NCBI RefSeq assembly: GCF_900129615.1
Contig: NZ_FQWI01000014.1
Location: forward strand, 27,848 to 91,847
Direction: 5' to 3'
DNA from: Pectobacterium carotovorum
Lineage (GTDB): Bacteria; Pseudomonadota; Gammaproteobacteria; Enterobacterales; Enterobacteriaceae
Length of the DNA stretch: 64,000 nucleotides
Each line of letters opens with the position of its first letter. Position 1 is the stretch's first letter. A model generated the notes under the pieces. The model was not told where the DNA came from. It worked only from the letters and a program-made list of their open reading frames with translations, and did no database searches. Position numbers and translations under genes: made by a program. This document shows, piece by piece, positions 27,846 to 37,895 of the stretch.

Positions 27846-29864
27846 TTATCTCACCTGCTTGCGTAACAGATAAACAAAGTAAGGCGCACCGATAAACGTC
27901 GCGAGCAAACCTGCCGGGATCTGCGCCGGAAAGAGGATCATCCGGCCAAACCAGTCAGCAATTACCATCAGTGCCCCACCAATCAGCGCAGAGCTGGCGA
28001 TTTGCGGCAACACGCGGCTAAAACCTAGCATCCGCGCCATATGCGGTGCCATTAAGCCCACAAAGCTCATCGGCCCAACCATAAGGGTTGCCATCGCGGT
28101 CAGCACCGATGCCAGCAGCAACACCAGCAGACGGACTGGCGTGACAGCTACGCCAAGCGATCTGGCCGTTGTCGTACCCAGTGGCAAAATACGCAGCCAG
28201 CGCTGACAGAGCGGGACGATCAACAGCAGCAGAACCGCAATCACCGCCGTACGTATCGCGTCAGTCGGTTCGACCGCATAGGTTGAGCCCGACAGCCAGG
28301 TCAGCACCGTTCCCATACGCGGATCGCCACTGGCTAACAGAAGCGCAATCACGGTGGAGAACGCCATACTGAGCGCAATCCCCGCCAGCAGCATACGCTG
28401 CGTGGAGAACCCTCCGCGACCGGCGATAATCACCATGACCAGCAGCGTTAACGCCGCACCCGCGCTACCGGCCGGAAGCAGCCACACCAAGGCATTGCCG
28501 GGAATGAAGAACAGCAAAATAATGACGCCAAACGAGGCACCGGAGCTAATCCCCAGCACTTCCGGGCTCCCCATCGGGTTGCACGTCAGCTTCTGTATTA
28601 GCGTTCCCGCCACCGCCAGCATCACCCCGGCAGTTAGCGCCGCCAGCACCCGAGGCCAGCGCCATGAGAGCAACTGCGCTAACACATCGCCACCGCCCCA
28701 CTGCCAGCCCTCTGCATCTTTCCCTAACATCAGCGCCGCAATCACCACCATTCCCAGCAGCGTGATGCCAAGTACCAGCCACGTTCCCCACAGGCGACGT
28801 TCAACCGTCGGCGTGCTATTGCTGTCGACCAGTGCGGGCTGACCACTATTACGCAGGCGCGGAAGCAGCCACAGTAACAGCGGCGCACCAATCAACGCCG
28901 TCGCAGCCCCCGTAGGGACGTCAAGCCACACGCGGCTCAGCCAGATAACGCCCTGATCGGCAACGCCGAGCAGCAACGCCCCGAGCAACGGCGCTAATAA
29001 AAGACGGTGAAGTAACCGCCGTGCGCCCAGCATTTTCGCCAGCAGCGGCGCAAACAGGCCGATAAAACCGATAATGCCCGCCGCATTCACCAACTGGGCA
29101 CACAGAAAAATCCCCAACCCAAGCGCACTCAGACGTGCCAGTGACAGCCCAAGCCCCAGGTTACGTGCAACGCCGTCATCCAGCCCCAGCAGGGTTAGCG
29201 GGCGAATCAACAATAGCGCCAGACAGAAACACACCAGAAGACGCGGGAGAACAAACTGCACATTGCTCCAGTCCTGTTGGTTCAACACGCCGCTGCTCCA
29301 CAGGAACAAGCCCTGAAGCTGCTCATGATGGAAAAGCACCAGCAGTTGATTGACCGCGCTACAGTAGAAACTCAGCACCAGCCCCGCCAGTATCAGCGTC
29401 ACCGGCGATAACCGTTTGCCCCAGGCGACGCCAAACACCAGCGCGCCAACCACCAGCGCCCCGATCATCGCAGCGGCCTGTTGGATCCATACACCACCGG
29501 GCAGCGCCAATAGCGTTACCACCGTGATGCCGAGCTGTGCACCCGTGGCAATCCCCAGCGTTGATGGCTCAGCTAGCGGATTACGCAAGACCTGTTGGAA
29601 CAGCACGCCACACAATCCCAGTCCCGCACCAATCAGCAGCGCCAGTACCATGCGTGGCAACAAACTGTAATGAAACAGAAGCTGCTGCATATTGTTCAAG
29701 GCGGGCTGTGTCAGCCCCTGAAGCCACTGCGATACAGGCAATTGCTGCTGCAAGTTGTAGCTGCCCATCCCCAGAATCACGAACAGCAGAAAACCGATTA
29801 AAACAACAGGCAGCACCAGCGGGTGCACAGCACGCTTGTGCACGGCGGACAGAGAATTAGGCAT
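27846..29864 (-). CDS. fhuB: Ferric hydroxamate ABC transporter permease FhuB
   Basis: A 672-residue permease made of two fused FecCD domains (about 1-330 and 345-672), each with roughly ten membrane segments. Each half has the ATPase-docking signature, LGIATGAQLG and LGISSGASFG. It carries ferrichrome-type siderophores across the inner membrane with FhuC and FhuD. Its start overlaps the end of fhuD by eight bases, so translation is coupled. Confidence 0.97.
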   Translation of the reverse strand: MPNSLSAVHKRAVHPLVLPVVLIGFLLFVILGMGSYNLQQQLPVSQWLQGLTQPALNNMQQLLFHYSLLPRMVLALLIGAGLGLCGVLFQQVLRNPLAEPSTLGIATGAQLGITVVTLLALPGGVWIQQAAAMIGALVVGALVFGVAWGKRLSPVTLILAGLVLSFYCSAVNQLLVLFHHEQLQGLFLWSSGVLNQQDWSNVQFVLPRLLVCFCLALLLIRPLTLLGLDDGVARNLGLGLSLARLSALGLGIFLCAQLVNAAGIIGFIGLFAPLLAKMLGARRLLHRLLLAPLLGALLLGVADQGVIWLSRVWLDVPTGAATALIGAPLLLWLLPRLRNSGQPALVDSNSTPTVERRLWGTWLVLGITLLGMVVIAALMLGKDAEGWQWGGGDVLAQLLSWRWPRVLAALTAGVMLAVAGTLIQKLTCNPMGSPEVLGISSGASFGVIILLFFIPGNALVWLLPAGSAGAALTLLVMVIIAGRGGFSTQRMLLAGIALSMAFSTVIALLLASGDPRMGTVLTWLSGSTYAVEPTDAIRTAVIAVLLLLIVPLCQRWLRILPLGTTTARSLGVAVTPVRLLVLLLASVLTAMATLMVGPMSFVGLMAPHMARMLGFSRVLPQIASSALIGGALMVIADWFGRMILFPAQIPAGLLATFIGAPYFVYLLRKQVR

Positions 29865-30783
29865 GTGTTCTCGCCTCCAGCGCCTGATTTAGTACGCGAC
29901 AGAAGCGCATCGCCGAGAGCGTTCCGCCATACAGCCAGACGGCTGGCACACGTTGCAAACGCTGGTTACGCACAAACGGCATGGCCTGCCAGAGCGGATT
30001 ATTTTCAAGCTGGTCAAGTGTGGCGCTATCGCCGTGTTCGAAGCAGAGCACGTTGGCATCGCCGATTTCTGCCAGGCTCTCAATGCCGACAATCGTACTG
30101 CCCCAGAAGCTGGTTTCGCTGCGCCAGGCATTCTCGATTCCGATATGATCCATCACTTCCTGAAAAAGGCTGTTCTTGCCGATCACCAACACATGGCGGC
30201 TGTCGACCAGCGTGATGAGCAACAGAGGCCGCTGGGTGTAAGGCTGGAGCGTGATTTTTTCCTGCTGGAGAAACTGCGCCAGCTCTGTCAGGTGCCGTTC
30301 TCCGGCCGCTTTCATATTTAGCGCATCGGCCAGTTTCATGACCGAGGCCTGTGCCGACGTCAGCGGTTTTCCCTGTTCGTTGCTGAAGCCAAAGCCCAGC
30401 AGCGGAGAAATACGGGACATTTTCGCGACCGAAGGGCCGTAGCCTTCAGAGTAAAGAATCAGGGACGGGCGAATCTGCGTCAGCAATTCCAGATTGGGCT
30501 CGGTACGCAGCCCCACATCAATCACCGATTCAGGCAGCGCGGGCTCTTTCACCCACAGGTTGTAGTTATGTTTATCCGCAATCGCGAAGGGCGTGATGCC
30601 CAACGCCAGAAGCAGTTCAACAGGTAACCACTCCAGCGCCACAATGCGGTTTAAATCGGGAAATGTGGCAGTGGCTCCCCGGCTCGCCGCAGAATAAAAC
30701 AGCGGGGACAATAGCAGCGCCGTCAGCAAACGACGGCGTAGCGGATCGGGAGAGGATGGAGAAGAAAAACGTTCAGGCATCAT
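29857..30783 (-). CDS. fhuD: Ferric hydroxamate-binding periplasmic protein FhuD
   Basis: A 308-residue binding protein. The N-terminus DPLRRRLLTALLLSP contains a twin-arginine signal, as in E. coli FhuD. RIVALEWLPVELLLALGITP opens the mature domain; the long backbone helix and two lobes are typical of class III binding proteins. The reading frame extends upstream inside fhuC, but homology starts only near 30783 (tandem ATG at 30783/30780), 16 bases after the fhuC stop. The ribosome binding site is weak. Confidence 0.92.
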   Translation of the reverse strand: MMPERFSSPSSPDPLRRRLLTALLLSPLFYSAASRGATATFPDLNRIVALEWLPVELLLALGITPFAIADKHNYNLWVKEPALPESVIDVGLRTEPNLELLTQIRPSLILYSEGYGPSVAKMSRISPLLGFGFSNEQGKPLTSAQASVMKLADALNMKAAGERHLTELAQFLQQEKITLQPYTQRPLLLITLVDSRHVLVIGKNSLFQEVMDHIGIENAWRSETSFWGSTIVGIESLAEIGDANVLCFEHGDSATLDQLENNPLWQAMPFVRNQRLQRVPAVWLYGGTLSAMRFCRVLNQALEARTHA

Positions 30784-30799
30784 GAGCAGGAAAACCGAG

Positions 30800-31597
30800 T
30801 TAACAAACGAAGCTGACCGGCGCGCCACCCGCCGGATGAGGCAGAATGCCCATGGGAATGCCGTAGATATTTTCCAGCACGTCCCCTTGCATGAGCGCGA
30901 CAGGCTCACCCTGCGCAATCATTTTTCCGCCGCGCAACGCCACCAGATGATCGCAGTAGCGCGCAGCCATGTTGATATCATGCAACACCGCAATGACGGT
31001 GATGCCGCGCTCGCGGCTCATACGCTGAATCAGCGCCAGCACCTCAACCTGATGCGCAATATCCAGTGCGGAGGTCGGTTCATCCAACAGCAGGCAGCGG
31101 CTGTCCTGTGCCACCGTCATCGCCAGCCAGGCTCGCTGCCGTTCACCGCCGGACAGGCTATCCACCAGACGGTTAGCAAACGGCTTTAATCCCACCAGCG
31201 TGATGGCTTCTTCGACCTTTTCCCGATCGGCGCTGCCGAAACGGCCTAATGCGCCGTGCCACGGGTAGCGCCCCACAGCGACCAGCTCACGCACGGTCAT
31301 CCCTTCGGCAGCGGGAAGCTGCTGCGGTAAATAAGCCACCTGACGGGCGAACAATTTGCTGTCCCAGCTTCCGGTCGCCTGTTCACCCAGCAATGCGGTT
31401 CCGCTGCTGGCGGACTGATGGCGACCCAGAATTTTCAGCAATGTCGATTTGCCTGAGCCATTGTGCCCGATCAGCCCACACACTTTCCCCACGGGAAACG
31501 TGATAGATAACGGATGTAGCAGCGTGCGCCCGGCGACGGAAAAGCTGACGTCATCCAGTCTGAAGGTGGTGTCAGGCAGTACAGTTTGATTTTGCAT
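30800..31597 (-). CDS. fhuC: Ferric hydroxamate ABC transporter ATP-binding protein FhuC
   Basis: A 265-residue ATPase with Walker A GHNGSGKST near residue 45, signature LSGGERQR near 148, Walker B LLLDEPTSALD and switch His in LHDINM. First gene of fhuCDB. In E. coli fhuA, the outer-membrane receptor, precedes it, but here about 600 bases of non-coding sequence and then mrcB lie upstream. A Fur-like site is present. Confidence 0.97.
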   Translation of the reverse strand: MQNQTVLPDTTFRLDDVSFSVAGRTLLHPLSITFPVGKVCGLIGHNGSGKSTLLKILGRHQSASSGTALLGEQATGSWDSKLFARQVAYLPQQLPAAEGMTVRELVAVGRYPWHGALGRFGSADREKVEEAITLVGLKPFANRLVDSLSGGERQRAWLAMTVAQDSRCLLLDEPTSALDIAHQVEVLALIQRMSRERGITVIAVLHDINMAARYCDHLVALRGGKMIAQGEPVALMQGDVLENIYGIPMGILPHPAGGAPVSFVC

Positions 31598-31674
31598 AGC
31601 GCTTTTGGTTTTTTAATGTCACCGAAGGAAAGGGGTGAGCAGAATTCACTATTTCCGTAATCGTCGATCTAAAA

Positions 31675-31693
31675 GAGAACGATAATGATTACG
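31675..31693. promoter_or_regulatory. Candidate Fur box before fhuC
   Basis: GAGAACGATAATGATTACG fits the 19-base Fur consensus at 14 positions and is followed by a further GATAAA hexamer. It lies about 80 bases before the fhuC start. Confidence 0.7.
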
Positions 31694-31900
31694 ATAAAGG
31701 CAGCATGATAGGCGCAACGGAATGCCAATCGCAAGACTTTTACCTGTCAGCGCCAGAGTACTCCGGCAGGAAAAGCGGTATCAGGCAGGACATGCCCCTT
31801 TCTCGAAAAATGGCAGGCACAAAAAATACCCCCAAATTAATCCTGTTCCTTATACACAAGTCTAGAAGTATCGCGGTTTTTGCCGTGGTCAGGCGTAAAA

Positions 31901-32105
31901 ATTATGCTGAGGCGGTAGCTGGCTTCGGATGAGCCGCAGGACGCGGCGAAAGCTTGCGCCACGTCGGGAACGTGTCGCAAGCGGTCCGCTAAGCCAGATA
32001 CCGACGAAGGTACCGCGTCAGCGGCATAATTCCCGCCAAAAGCTGGGGTTCATAGGGGGCTGGCGTAGCCCCCTATGTCGGGCGCGTGCTACGAGGTAGC
32101 ATAAA
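31901..32105. repeat. Inverted-repeat (MITE-like) element with hairpins between fhuC and mrcB
   Basis: The ends ATTATGC-TGAGGCGGTA (31901 on) and, inverted, ATTATGC-CGCTGACGCGGTA (ending 32030) form an imperfect terminal inverted repeat. The centre holds a long stem GCTTGCG-c-CACGT / ACGTG-t-CGCAAGC (31952-31982) with loop CGGGA. Beyond it come a perfect nine-base stem ATAGGGGGC/GCCCCCTAT (32052-32076) and GCTAC/GTAGC. No coding potential. It looks like a non-autonomous mobile repeat, possibly two nested units. Confidence 0.65.
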
Positions 32106-32192
32106 ATAATCGTATTGTAAGCGCACGAAACCGTCTCTCAGGCTGCATAAAAATATGGCTAAGAGACGGCAACCAGTTCAAGCATCGATAGA

Positions 32193-34673
32193 TTATTGAC
32201 CAAACATTTCTTTGATCCAGTCAGCGACGCCTTCTCCGTTTTGCTGGTCCTGCTGCGCTGAAGGCTGCGGCTGGCTAGCCTGACACAGCGCCTGCGGATT
32301 ATCCGTCCAGACCGGCAATACGCGCCCGGCGCTGCTGCCGTTGCAGATAAAGTTACCGCTGGCATCTACCGTCATAGTCGTAATGCCTTCCGGCGGCGTC
32401 AGCATCAACGGCAGCGGCGTTTGGTTCTCCAGATAGCGACGATAAATCGTCAGCGCACCGTTCGCCCCGGTCAACTTGGCCGGGCCGTTGTTATCGCGCC
32501 CTACCCAGCTAATCGCCACTTCTTTACCGTCGATCCCAGCAAACCAGCTATCACGCAGGTCGTTAGTCGTACCGGTTTTCGCCGCCAGATGATAATTCGG
32601 GAATTTCACCGCCAGCGAGCGCGACGTACCGCGTTCAACAACCTGCTGCATGCCATACAGCGTCAGATAAGCCGCCTGCGCCGGAACCGCGCGTTCCGCC
32701 TGCGGGAAGCTCTGATACAGCACCGTACCGTCTTCCGCAATCACTGAACGCAGTGAGGAAAGCGGTGCACGGTTGCCGCCGCTAGCGATCGTTTGGTATT
32801 CCTGCGCCACTTCCATCGGCGTCAGACTGATCGCTCCCAGCAGCATCGCCGGTACAGGCTGGATCACGTTTTCAGGAATCCCTAAACGCTTCAACGTTTC
32901 CGTGATCTGATTCAGCCCCACGGCCATCCCCAGATTGACGGTCGGCACGTTCAGCGAGTTTGCCAGCGCATCAACCAGCATGACGCGGCCACGGAACTCA
33001 CGATCGTAGTTCTTCGGCTGCCACAGCTGCCCGTTAGGCTGTTTGATCGACAGCGGTTCATCCGCCAGCAGGGTATTCAGACGATAGGTGTCCGGCTGGC
33101 TCAGCGCGGTCAGGTAGGTCGGCGGCTTCGCCAACGATCCGACAGGACGACGCGCCTGTAGCGCACGGTTAAACCCGGCGTACTGCGTTTGAGCACCACC
33201 AACCATCGCGCGGACTTCGCCGCTGAAGCGATCGACAATCACCATCGCCGCTTCCAGATCGCTGACGTTACGGCCTGCACGCAATGCCGGAACCCCGACT
33301 TCCACCGCTTTTTCCGCCGCATCCTGCGAGACCGGATCGAGCGTGGTAAAGATTTTCACGCCGGAGAGATCGTTAACCTTGTCGCCAAGCCGCTGTTGCA
33401 GTTCCTGACGCACCAGTTGCATAAACGCCGGCTGAGGACTGATGACGCCGCCTTTCGGCTGCACACCCAGCGGGCGCGCACTCAGCATGTTGTACAGATC
33501 GGCATCAATAACCTGCTGATTCTGCAACAGACGCAGCACCAGATTGCGTCGTTCTAACGTAATCTGTGGGTTACGCCACGGGTTATACAGCGACGCCCCT
33601 TTCACCATGCCCACCAGCAACGCCTGCTGATCGAGGCTCAGTTCATTCACCGGACGACCAAAGTAGTACAGGCTGGCAAGCGGGAAGCCGCGGATCTGAT
33701 CGTTACCGCTCTGACCGAGGTACACCTCGTTCAGATACAGTTCAAGGATACGATCCTTGCTGTAGCGATAATCCATGATCAGCGCCATATAGGCTTCGTT
33801 AGCTTTACGCCACAGCGAACGCTCGTTGGTCAGGAACAGGTTCTTAACCAACTGCTGCGTCAGCGTACTACCGCCCTGTACTGCACGCCCCGCCGTGATG
33901 TTCGCTAAGAACGCACGGCCAATGGAGTACAGGCTGATACCATCGTGCTCATAAAAATGACGGTCTTCGGTCGCGACCAGTGTATCAACCAGCAGATCGG
34001 GGAAACCAGCACGCGGCACGAACAAACGCTGTTCGCCATTCGGCGACTGCATCATGGTGATCAATTTCGGATCGAGACGGAAAAAGCCGAAGTTACGCTG
34101 GTTGTCCAGATTCTGGATCTGCGACAAACGATCGTTGGCAAACGTCAGGCGCGCCTGAATCTGCCCTTCTTTTCCATCGGGGAAATCAAACGGACGGCGC
34201 AGCATATCGATGCTGTTGCCACGCACGCTGAATTCACCCGGACGGGTAATGCGGCTCACCTGACGGTATTGCATGCCTTCCAGCAGACTGATCATCTCTT
34301 TCTGGCTATAGGCCATGCCCGGCTCAAGGTTAACCATGCGGCCATAGACGGCGGCCGGCAATTGCCAGACTTTGCCTTCAATACGGCTACGGATCTGGCT
34401 GTCGAGGTATACGCCATAGATCGCCATCGCTACGGCAAAGATCAGGAACAGCTTGATCGCCAGCCCCAGCCAGCGCCGTCTTCTCTGCGATTTACGCGTC
34501 ATGGTGTCATCGCCGTCGTAATCATCATCGTCGTCATAGTCGTCCTGATAATCGTCATAGTCTTCATCATCATAGTCGTCATCCCTGCGACGTCGTATGG
34601 CCTGCTTACGTTCAGGCTTACGTTTTGGCGCTCTCCCTTTGCGCCCGATAGGTTCGCGGTCATCCCGAGACAT
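32193..34673 (-). CDS. mrcB: Penicillin-binding protein 1B (bifunctional transglycosylase/transpeptidase)
   Basis: An 826-residue class A PBP that polymerises and crosslinks peptidoglycan. The cytoplasmic N-terminus is a strongly acidic Asp/Tyr-rich stretch (about residues 31-56), then one membrane segment (about 68-88), the UB2H domain, the glycosyltransferase with [10 protein letters not shown], and the transpeptidase with the SLAK serine motif, SLN and KTGTT. The C-terminus [11 protein letters not shown] matches the family. It stands next to fhuC as in E. coli and is followed upstream by hrpB on the same strand. Confidence 0.97.
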   Translation of the reverse strand: MSRDDREPIGRKGRAPKRKPERKQAIRRRRDDDYDDEDYDDYQDDYDDDDDYDGDDTMTRKSQRRRRWLGLAIKLFLIFAVAMAIYGVYLDSQIRSRIEGKVWQLPAAVYGRMVNLEPGMAYSQKEMISLLEGMQYRQVSRITRPGEFSVRGNSIDMLRRPFDFPDGKEGQIQARLTFANDRLSQIQNLDNQRNFGFFRLDPKLITMMQSPNGEQRLFVPRAGFPDLLVDTLVATEDRHFYEHDGISLYSIGRAFLANITAGRAVQGGSTLTQQLVKNLFLTNERSLWRKANEAYMALIMDYRYSKDRILELYLNEVYLGQSGNDQIRGFPLASLYYFGRPVNELSLDQQALLVGMVKGASLYNPWRNPQITLERRNLVLRLLQNQQVIDADLYNMLSARPLGVQPKGGVISPQPAFMQLVRQELQQRLGDKVNDLSGVKIFTTLDPVSQDAAEKAVEVGVPALRAGRNVSDLEAAMVIVDRFSGEVRAMVGGAQTQYAGFNRALQARRPVGSLAKPPTYLTALSQPDTYRLNTLLADEPLSIKQPNGQLWQPKNYDREFRGRVMLVDALANSLNVPTVNLGMAVGLNQITETLKRLGIPENVIQPVPAMLLGAISLTPMEVAQEYQTIASGGNRAPLSSLRSVIAEDGTVLYQSFPQAERAVPAQAAYLTLYGMQQVVERGTSRSLAVKFPNYHLAAKTGTTNDLRDSWFAGIDGKEVAISWVGRDNNGPAKLTGANGALTIYRRYLENQTPLPLMLTPPEGITTMTVDASGNFICNGSSAGRVLPVWTDNPQALCQASQPQPSAQQDQQNGEGVADWIKEMFGQ

Positions 34674-34775
34674 TACAATAACTTCTCCATCAGGTTGTTC
34701 ACGGCTATCTGCTCTGCGCTCAAGCCGCCTACTCTGTTTCCAGCCCCTTTTTTGGGAAAGCGGAAACGTCTGAAA

Positions 34776-37238
34776 TTAGTGATTCTGATATTTCTTGGTA
34801 CGTCTCGTCGGAGCCGTATTTGCCGGATCGTCCGGCCAGACATGCTTGGGGTAACGCCCCTTCATCTCTTTTTGCACGTCGCGGTAGGTGCCTTGCCAGA
34901 ATGCCGCTAAATCTCGCGTAATCTGTAGTGGACGCTGTGCGGGTGACAAAAGTTCCAATACCAGCGCCACACGCCCTTCCGCCAGCAGTGGGCTCTGCTG
35001 CTCACCAAACATTTCCTGCATCCGCACCGACAGCACCGGTGGCTTATCGTCATAATAGGCGATAGGCAAGCGACTGCCGCCGGGAACCGTATAGTGCGTG
35101 GGCAATGCGCTATCCAGCCGCTGGCGCAGCGACCAGTCCAACAGTCGCAGCAGCGCATCACTCAAATTAATTTGGTGCAGCGCCCGTAAATCACGCACGC
35201 CAGCAAGTGACGGCAGTAACCAGACTTCCAGCGTTGCCAGCAGCGCTTCATCGTCCACTCGCGGCCAGTCAACTTCCGGCAACCACTGGTGCGCACACTG
35301 TAGCCGGGCGCGTAGCTGCAACGCTGCAGCATCCCAGTTTAATGCATCCATCCCCTGCTCCCGAATCCAGGATAACATCGCCTGCTGTAGTGCCTCATCG
35401 GATGGCTTATTCAGCGGACGCGTTCGCAGAGTCAGACAACCTATCTGGTCGCGCTGGCTGGCGCGCAGAGTACCCTTTTCTTCGTCCCAGTGCACCACGT
35501 TACGTTCATTTATTAATCCGGGTAGCCGCCGTTCCAGCCGTTCAATATCCAGCGGCAACGCCAGCAGGATCCGTGCCTCTGCGCTTTGCTTGTTTTGCAC
35601 TAATCGATCGTTCTGTAGCAACGCCGGGGTCAGCAACCACTCGGTGCCTGACAGCGCCTCATCAGGCGACATCATCGCGCCGCTGCCGTTAGCAAGCTGG
35701 TAGCGCCCATCCTGACTACGCCGCCGGGCGATGCGGTCGGGGAAAGCCTGCGCCAACAGCCAGTCGGCTTCCCCGCCGTCAATGCGTCCTGAGGTCGTCG
35801 ATAAACGACGCGTCAGCTGTTTTGCCCGCCGTAACCAGTGCGGCAATGGGCGATGCAACCAATCAGCCAGATTGATCGACCCGCTACGTGGCGGCTCTTC
35901 GAGTATCGCCGCCAGACATCCAGCCGTGGCCAACGCATCTGAACTTTGCTGTGATGCGGTATACAGCATCGTCGCCAGTCGGGCATCGCAGCCTAACGCG
36001 GCTATTTTCCGCCCCTCGGCGGTTAACCTATCCTGCTCATCGGTGATACCAAGCTGGCGCAGCAGTTGACGTGCAGCATAAAGCGCAGGGGCTGGCGGCG
36101 TATCCAGCCAGGTTAACTGCGTCACATCAGTGCAGCCCCACTGTAATAAATCCAGCCAAAGGCTGCTTAAATCACTGTTCAATATCTCGGCTTCACTTTG
36201 CACCGCCGCGCGCTCTGCTTGTTCACGCGAGCACAGATGCCAGCATATGCCGGGGCTTAAACGTCCAGCACGCCCGGCGCGCTGCACCATCGACGCCTGA
36301 CTGATTCGCTGCGTCATCAGTCGGGTGACACCGCTTTTCACATCAAAGCTGGCTACGCGCTCAAGGCCGCTATCCATCACCAGCCGGATCCCTTCAATCG
36401 TCAGGCTGGTTTCAGCAATATTGGTGGCTAACACCACCTTACGACGGCCCGGTTCCGCGGGCAGAATCGCCTTTTGCTGCTCCGCCAGCGTCAATGCACC
36501 ATATAAAGGACAAAGATCTGTCTCGCTCGACACGCTATTTTCCAGCAGCGCCTGCACACGGCGAATCTCCGCGACGCCGGGTAAAAACAGCAGCAGCGAA
36601 CCAGCTTCTTCACTGAGCAAACGCCGTACCTGTCGCGCAACGCCTTCTTCTAAACGCTCCTGATTATTCAGCGGCGCATAACACCGCTCAACTGGATAGC
36701 TGCGACCTTCGGAAACCACGCAGACGGCTTCCGGCAGCAGCGTCGCCAGCCGTGCATTGTCGAGCGTGGCGGACATAATCAGCAGTTTTAAGTCTTCACG
36801 CAGCCCTTGTTGCACATCGAGCAACAGCGCCAATGCCAAATCGGCCTGCACGCTGCGCTCGTGAAATTCATCAAGGATGATCAGCGCCACGCCTTGCAGT
36901 TCCGCATCTTGTTGCAGCAAACGAGTCAGCATGCCTTCAGTGACGACTTCCAGCCTCGTTGCGTCACTCACACAGCTTTCCGACCGCATGCGATAACCGA
37001 TGGTTTGCCCCGGTTCTTCACCCAGCTGCTGCGCCAGCCGCCAGGCCACGCTCTTCGCCGCCAGACGACGTGGCTCCAGCATGATAATGCGCCCATTCAA
37101 TTGACCCTGTTGCAGCAACTGCAACGGCAGCCAGGTTGATTTCCCCGCCCCTGTTGGCGCATTGAGCAGCACCTGAGGCGCGTTATGTAGCGCCGTTATA
37201 ACATCATCCAGCACGGCGCTGACGGGCGGTAAAATCAC
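34776..37238 (-). CDS. hrpB: ATP-dependent helicase HrpB
   Basis: An 820-residue DExH helicase. Walker A NAPTGAGKST near residue 26, DEFH (a DEAH variant usual for HrpB) near 123, SAT near 156, and the helicase C-terminal motif QRAGRAGR near 316. The C-terminal HrpB domain ends in KHVWPDDPANTAPTRRTKKY, a tail conserved in enterobacteria. Role in RNA metabolism is presumed; the cellular substrate is unknown. Start is GTG with GGAG six bases upstream. It diverges from thpR. Confidence 0.95.
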   Translation of the reverse strand: MILPPVSAVLDDVITALHNAPQVLLNAPTGAGKSTWLPLQLLQQGQLNGRIIMLEPRRLAAKSVAWRLAQQLGEEPGQTIGYRMRSESCVSDATRLEVVTEGMLTRLLQQDAELQGVALIILDEFHERSVQADLALALLLDVQQGLREDLKLLIMSATLDNARLATLLPEAVCVVSEGRSYPVERCYAPLNNQERLEEGVARQVRRLLSEEAGSLLLFLPGVAEIRRVQALLENSVSSETDLCPLYGALTLAEQQKAILPAEPGRRKVVLATNIAETSLTIEGIRLVMDSGLERVASFDVKSGVTRLMTQRISQASMVQRAGRAGRLSPGICWHLCSREQAERAAVQSEAEILNSDLSSLWLDLLQWGCTDVTQLTWLDTPPAPALYAARQLLRQLGITDEQDRLTAEGRKIAALGCDARLATMLYTASQQSSDALATAGCLAAILEEPPRSGSINLADWLHRPLPHWLRRAKQLTRRLSTTSGRIDGGEADWLLAQAFPDRIARRRSQDGRYQLANGSGAMMSPDEALSGTEWLLTPALLQNDRLVQNKQSAEARILLALPLDIERLERRLPGLINERNVVHWDEEKGTLRASQRDQIGCLTLRTRPLNKPSDEALQQAMLSWIREQGMDALNWDAAALQLRARLQCAHQWLPEVDWPRVDDEALLATLEVWLLPSLAGVRDLRALHQINLSDALLRLLDWSLRQRLDSALPTHYTVPGGSRLPIAYYDDKPPVLSVRMQEMFGEQQSPLLAEGRVALVLELLSPAQRPLQITRDLAAFWQGTYRDVQKEMKGRYPKHVWPDDPANTAPTRRTKKYQNH

Positions 37239-37330
37239 AGGCTTCTCCGTATAAGGTTAACTTTCAGCGGCGAGCATTGTAGCATCTGGATGAATGTAGC
37301 ATCTGATGGAATCAGAACAGAGAGATCGCC

Positions 37331-37861
37331 ATGTCAGCCACCCGCCGCCTGTTTTTTGCCTTATCATTCCCGGAAACCACACAGCAAGAGATTATCCGCT
37401 GGCGTGCCGAACACTTCCCTCTGGAAGCGGGTCGTCCGGTCGCCGCCGCCAATCTTCATCTGACGCTGGCGTTTTTGGGCGATGTCAGCGAGCAAAAAGC
37501 GCAGGTCTTACAGACACTGGCGGGTCGCATCCGTCAACCCGCTTTTTCCCTTACGCTGAATGACGCCGGACACTGGCCGCATCCCGGCGTGGTCTGGCTG
37601 GGCTGCCGTCGTGCACCGCGCGGGCTGTTACAGTTGGCGGAACTGCTGCGTTCTCAGGCCGCACGCAACGGCTGCTATCAAACGGCCTTGCCGTTTCATC
37701 CGCACATTACGCTATTACGTGGCGCAACTCGCCCCGTTGCGATTCCCCCCGCCACCTTTAGCTGGCAGTTCGACATGACGCACTTTTCACTTTACGAGTC
37801 ACTTTTCGATAATGGCAAAACCCGCTATCAGCAGTTGGAAAGCTGGTCATTTATTAAATAA
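37331..37861 (+). CDS. thpR: RNA 2',3'-cyclic phosphodiesterase (LigT/ThpR)
   Basis: A 176-residue 2H phosphoesterase. The two histidine motifs HLTLAFLG (near 44) and HPHITLLRG (near 124) form the active site that opens 2',3'-cyclic phosphates at RNA ends and can run as a 2'-5' ligase. It is followed by sfsA after 34 bases, as in E. coli. Confidence 0.95.
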   Translation: MSATRRLFFALSFPETTQQEIIRWRAEHFPLEAGRPVAAANLHLTLAFLGDVSEQKAQVLQTLAGRIRQPAFSLTLNDAGHWPHPGVVWLGCRRAPRGLLQLAELLRSQAARNGCYQTALPFHPHITLLRGATRPVAIPPATFSWQFDMTHFSLYESLFDNGKTRYQQLESWSFIK

Positions 37862-37895
37862 GTAGTCGAGTGGATAAACAAAAAACAGGATACGC

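Noticed and set aside
33945..34910. A 321-codon plus-strand frame opposite mrcB and hrpB with a run of I/V residues
   Set aside because: The hydrophobic run is the complement of the Asp/Tyr-rich PBP1b N-terminus; shadow frame.
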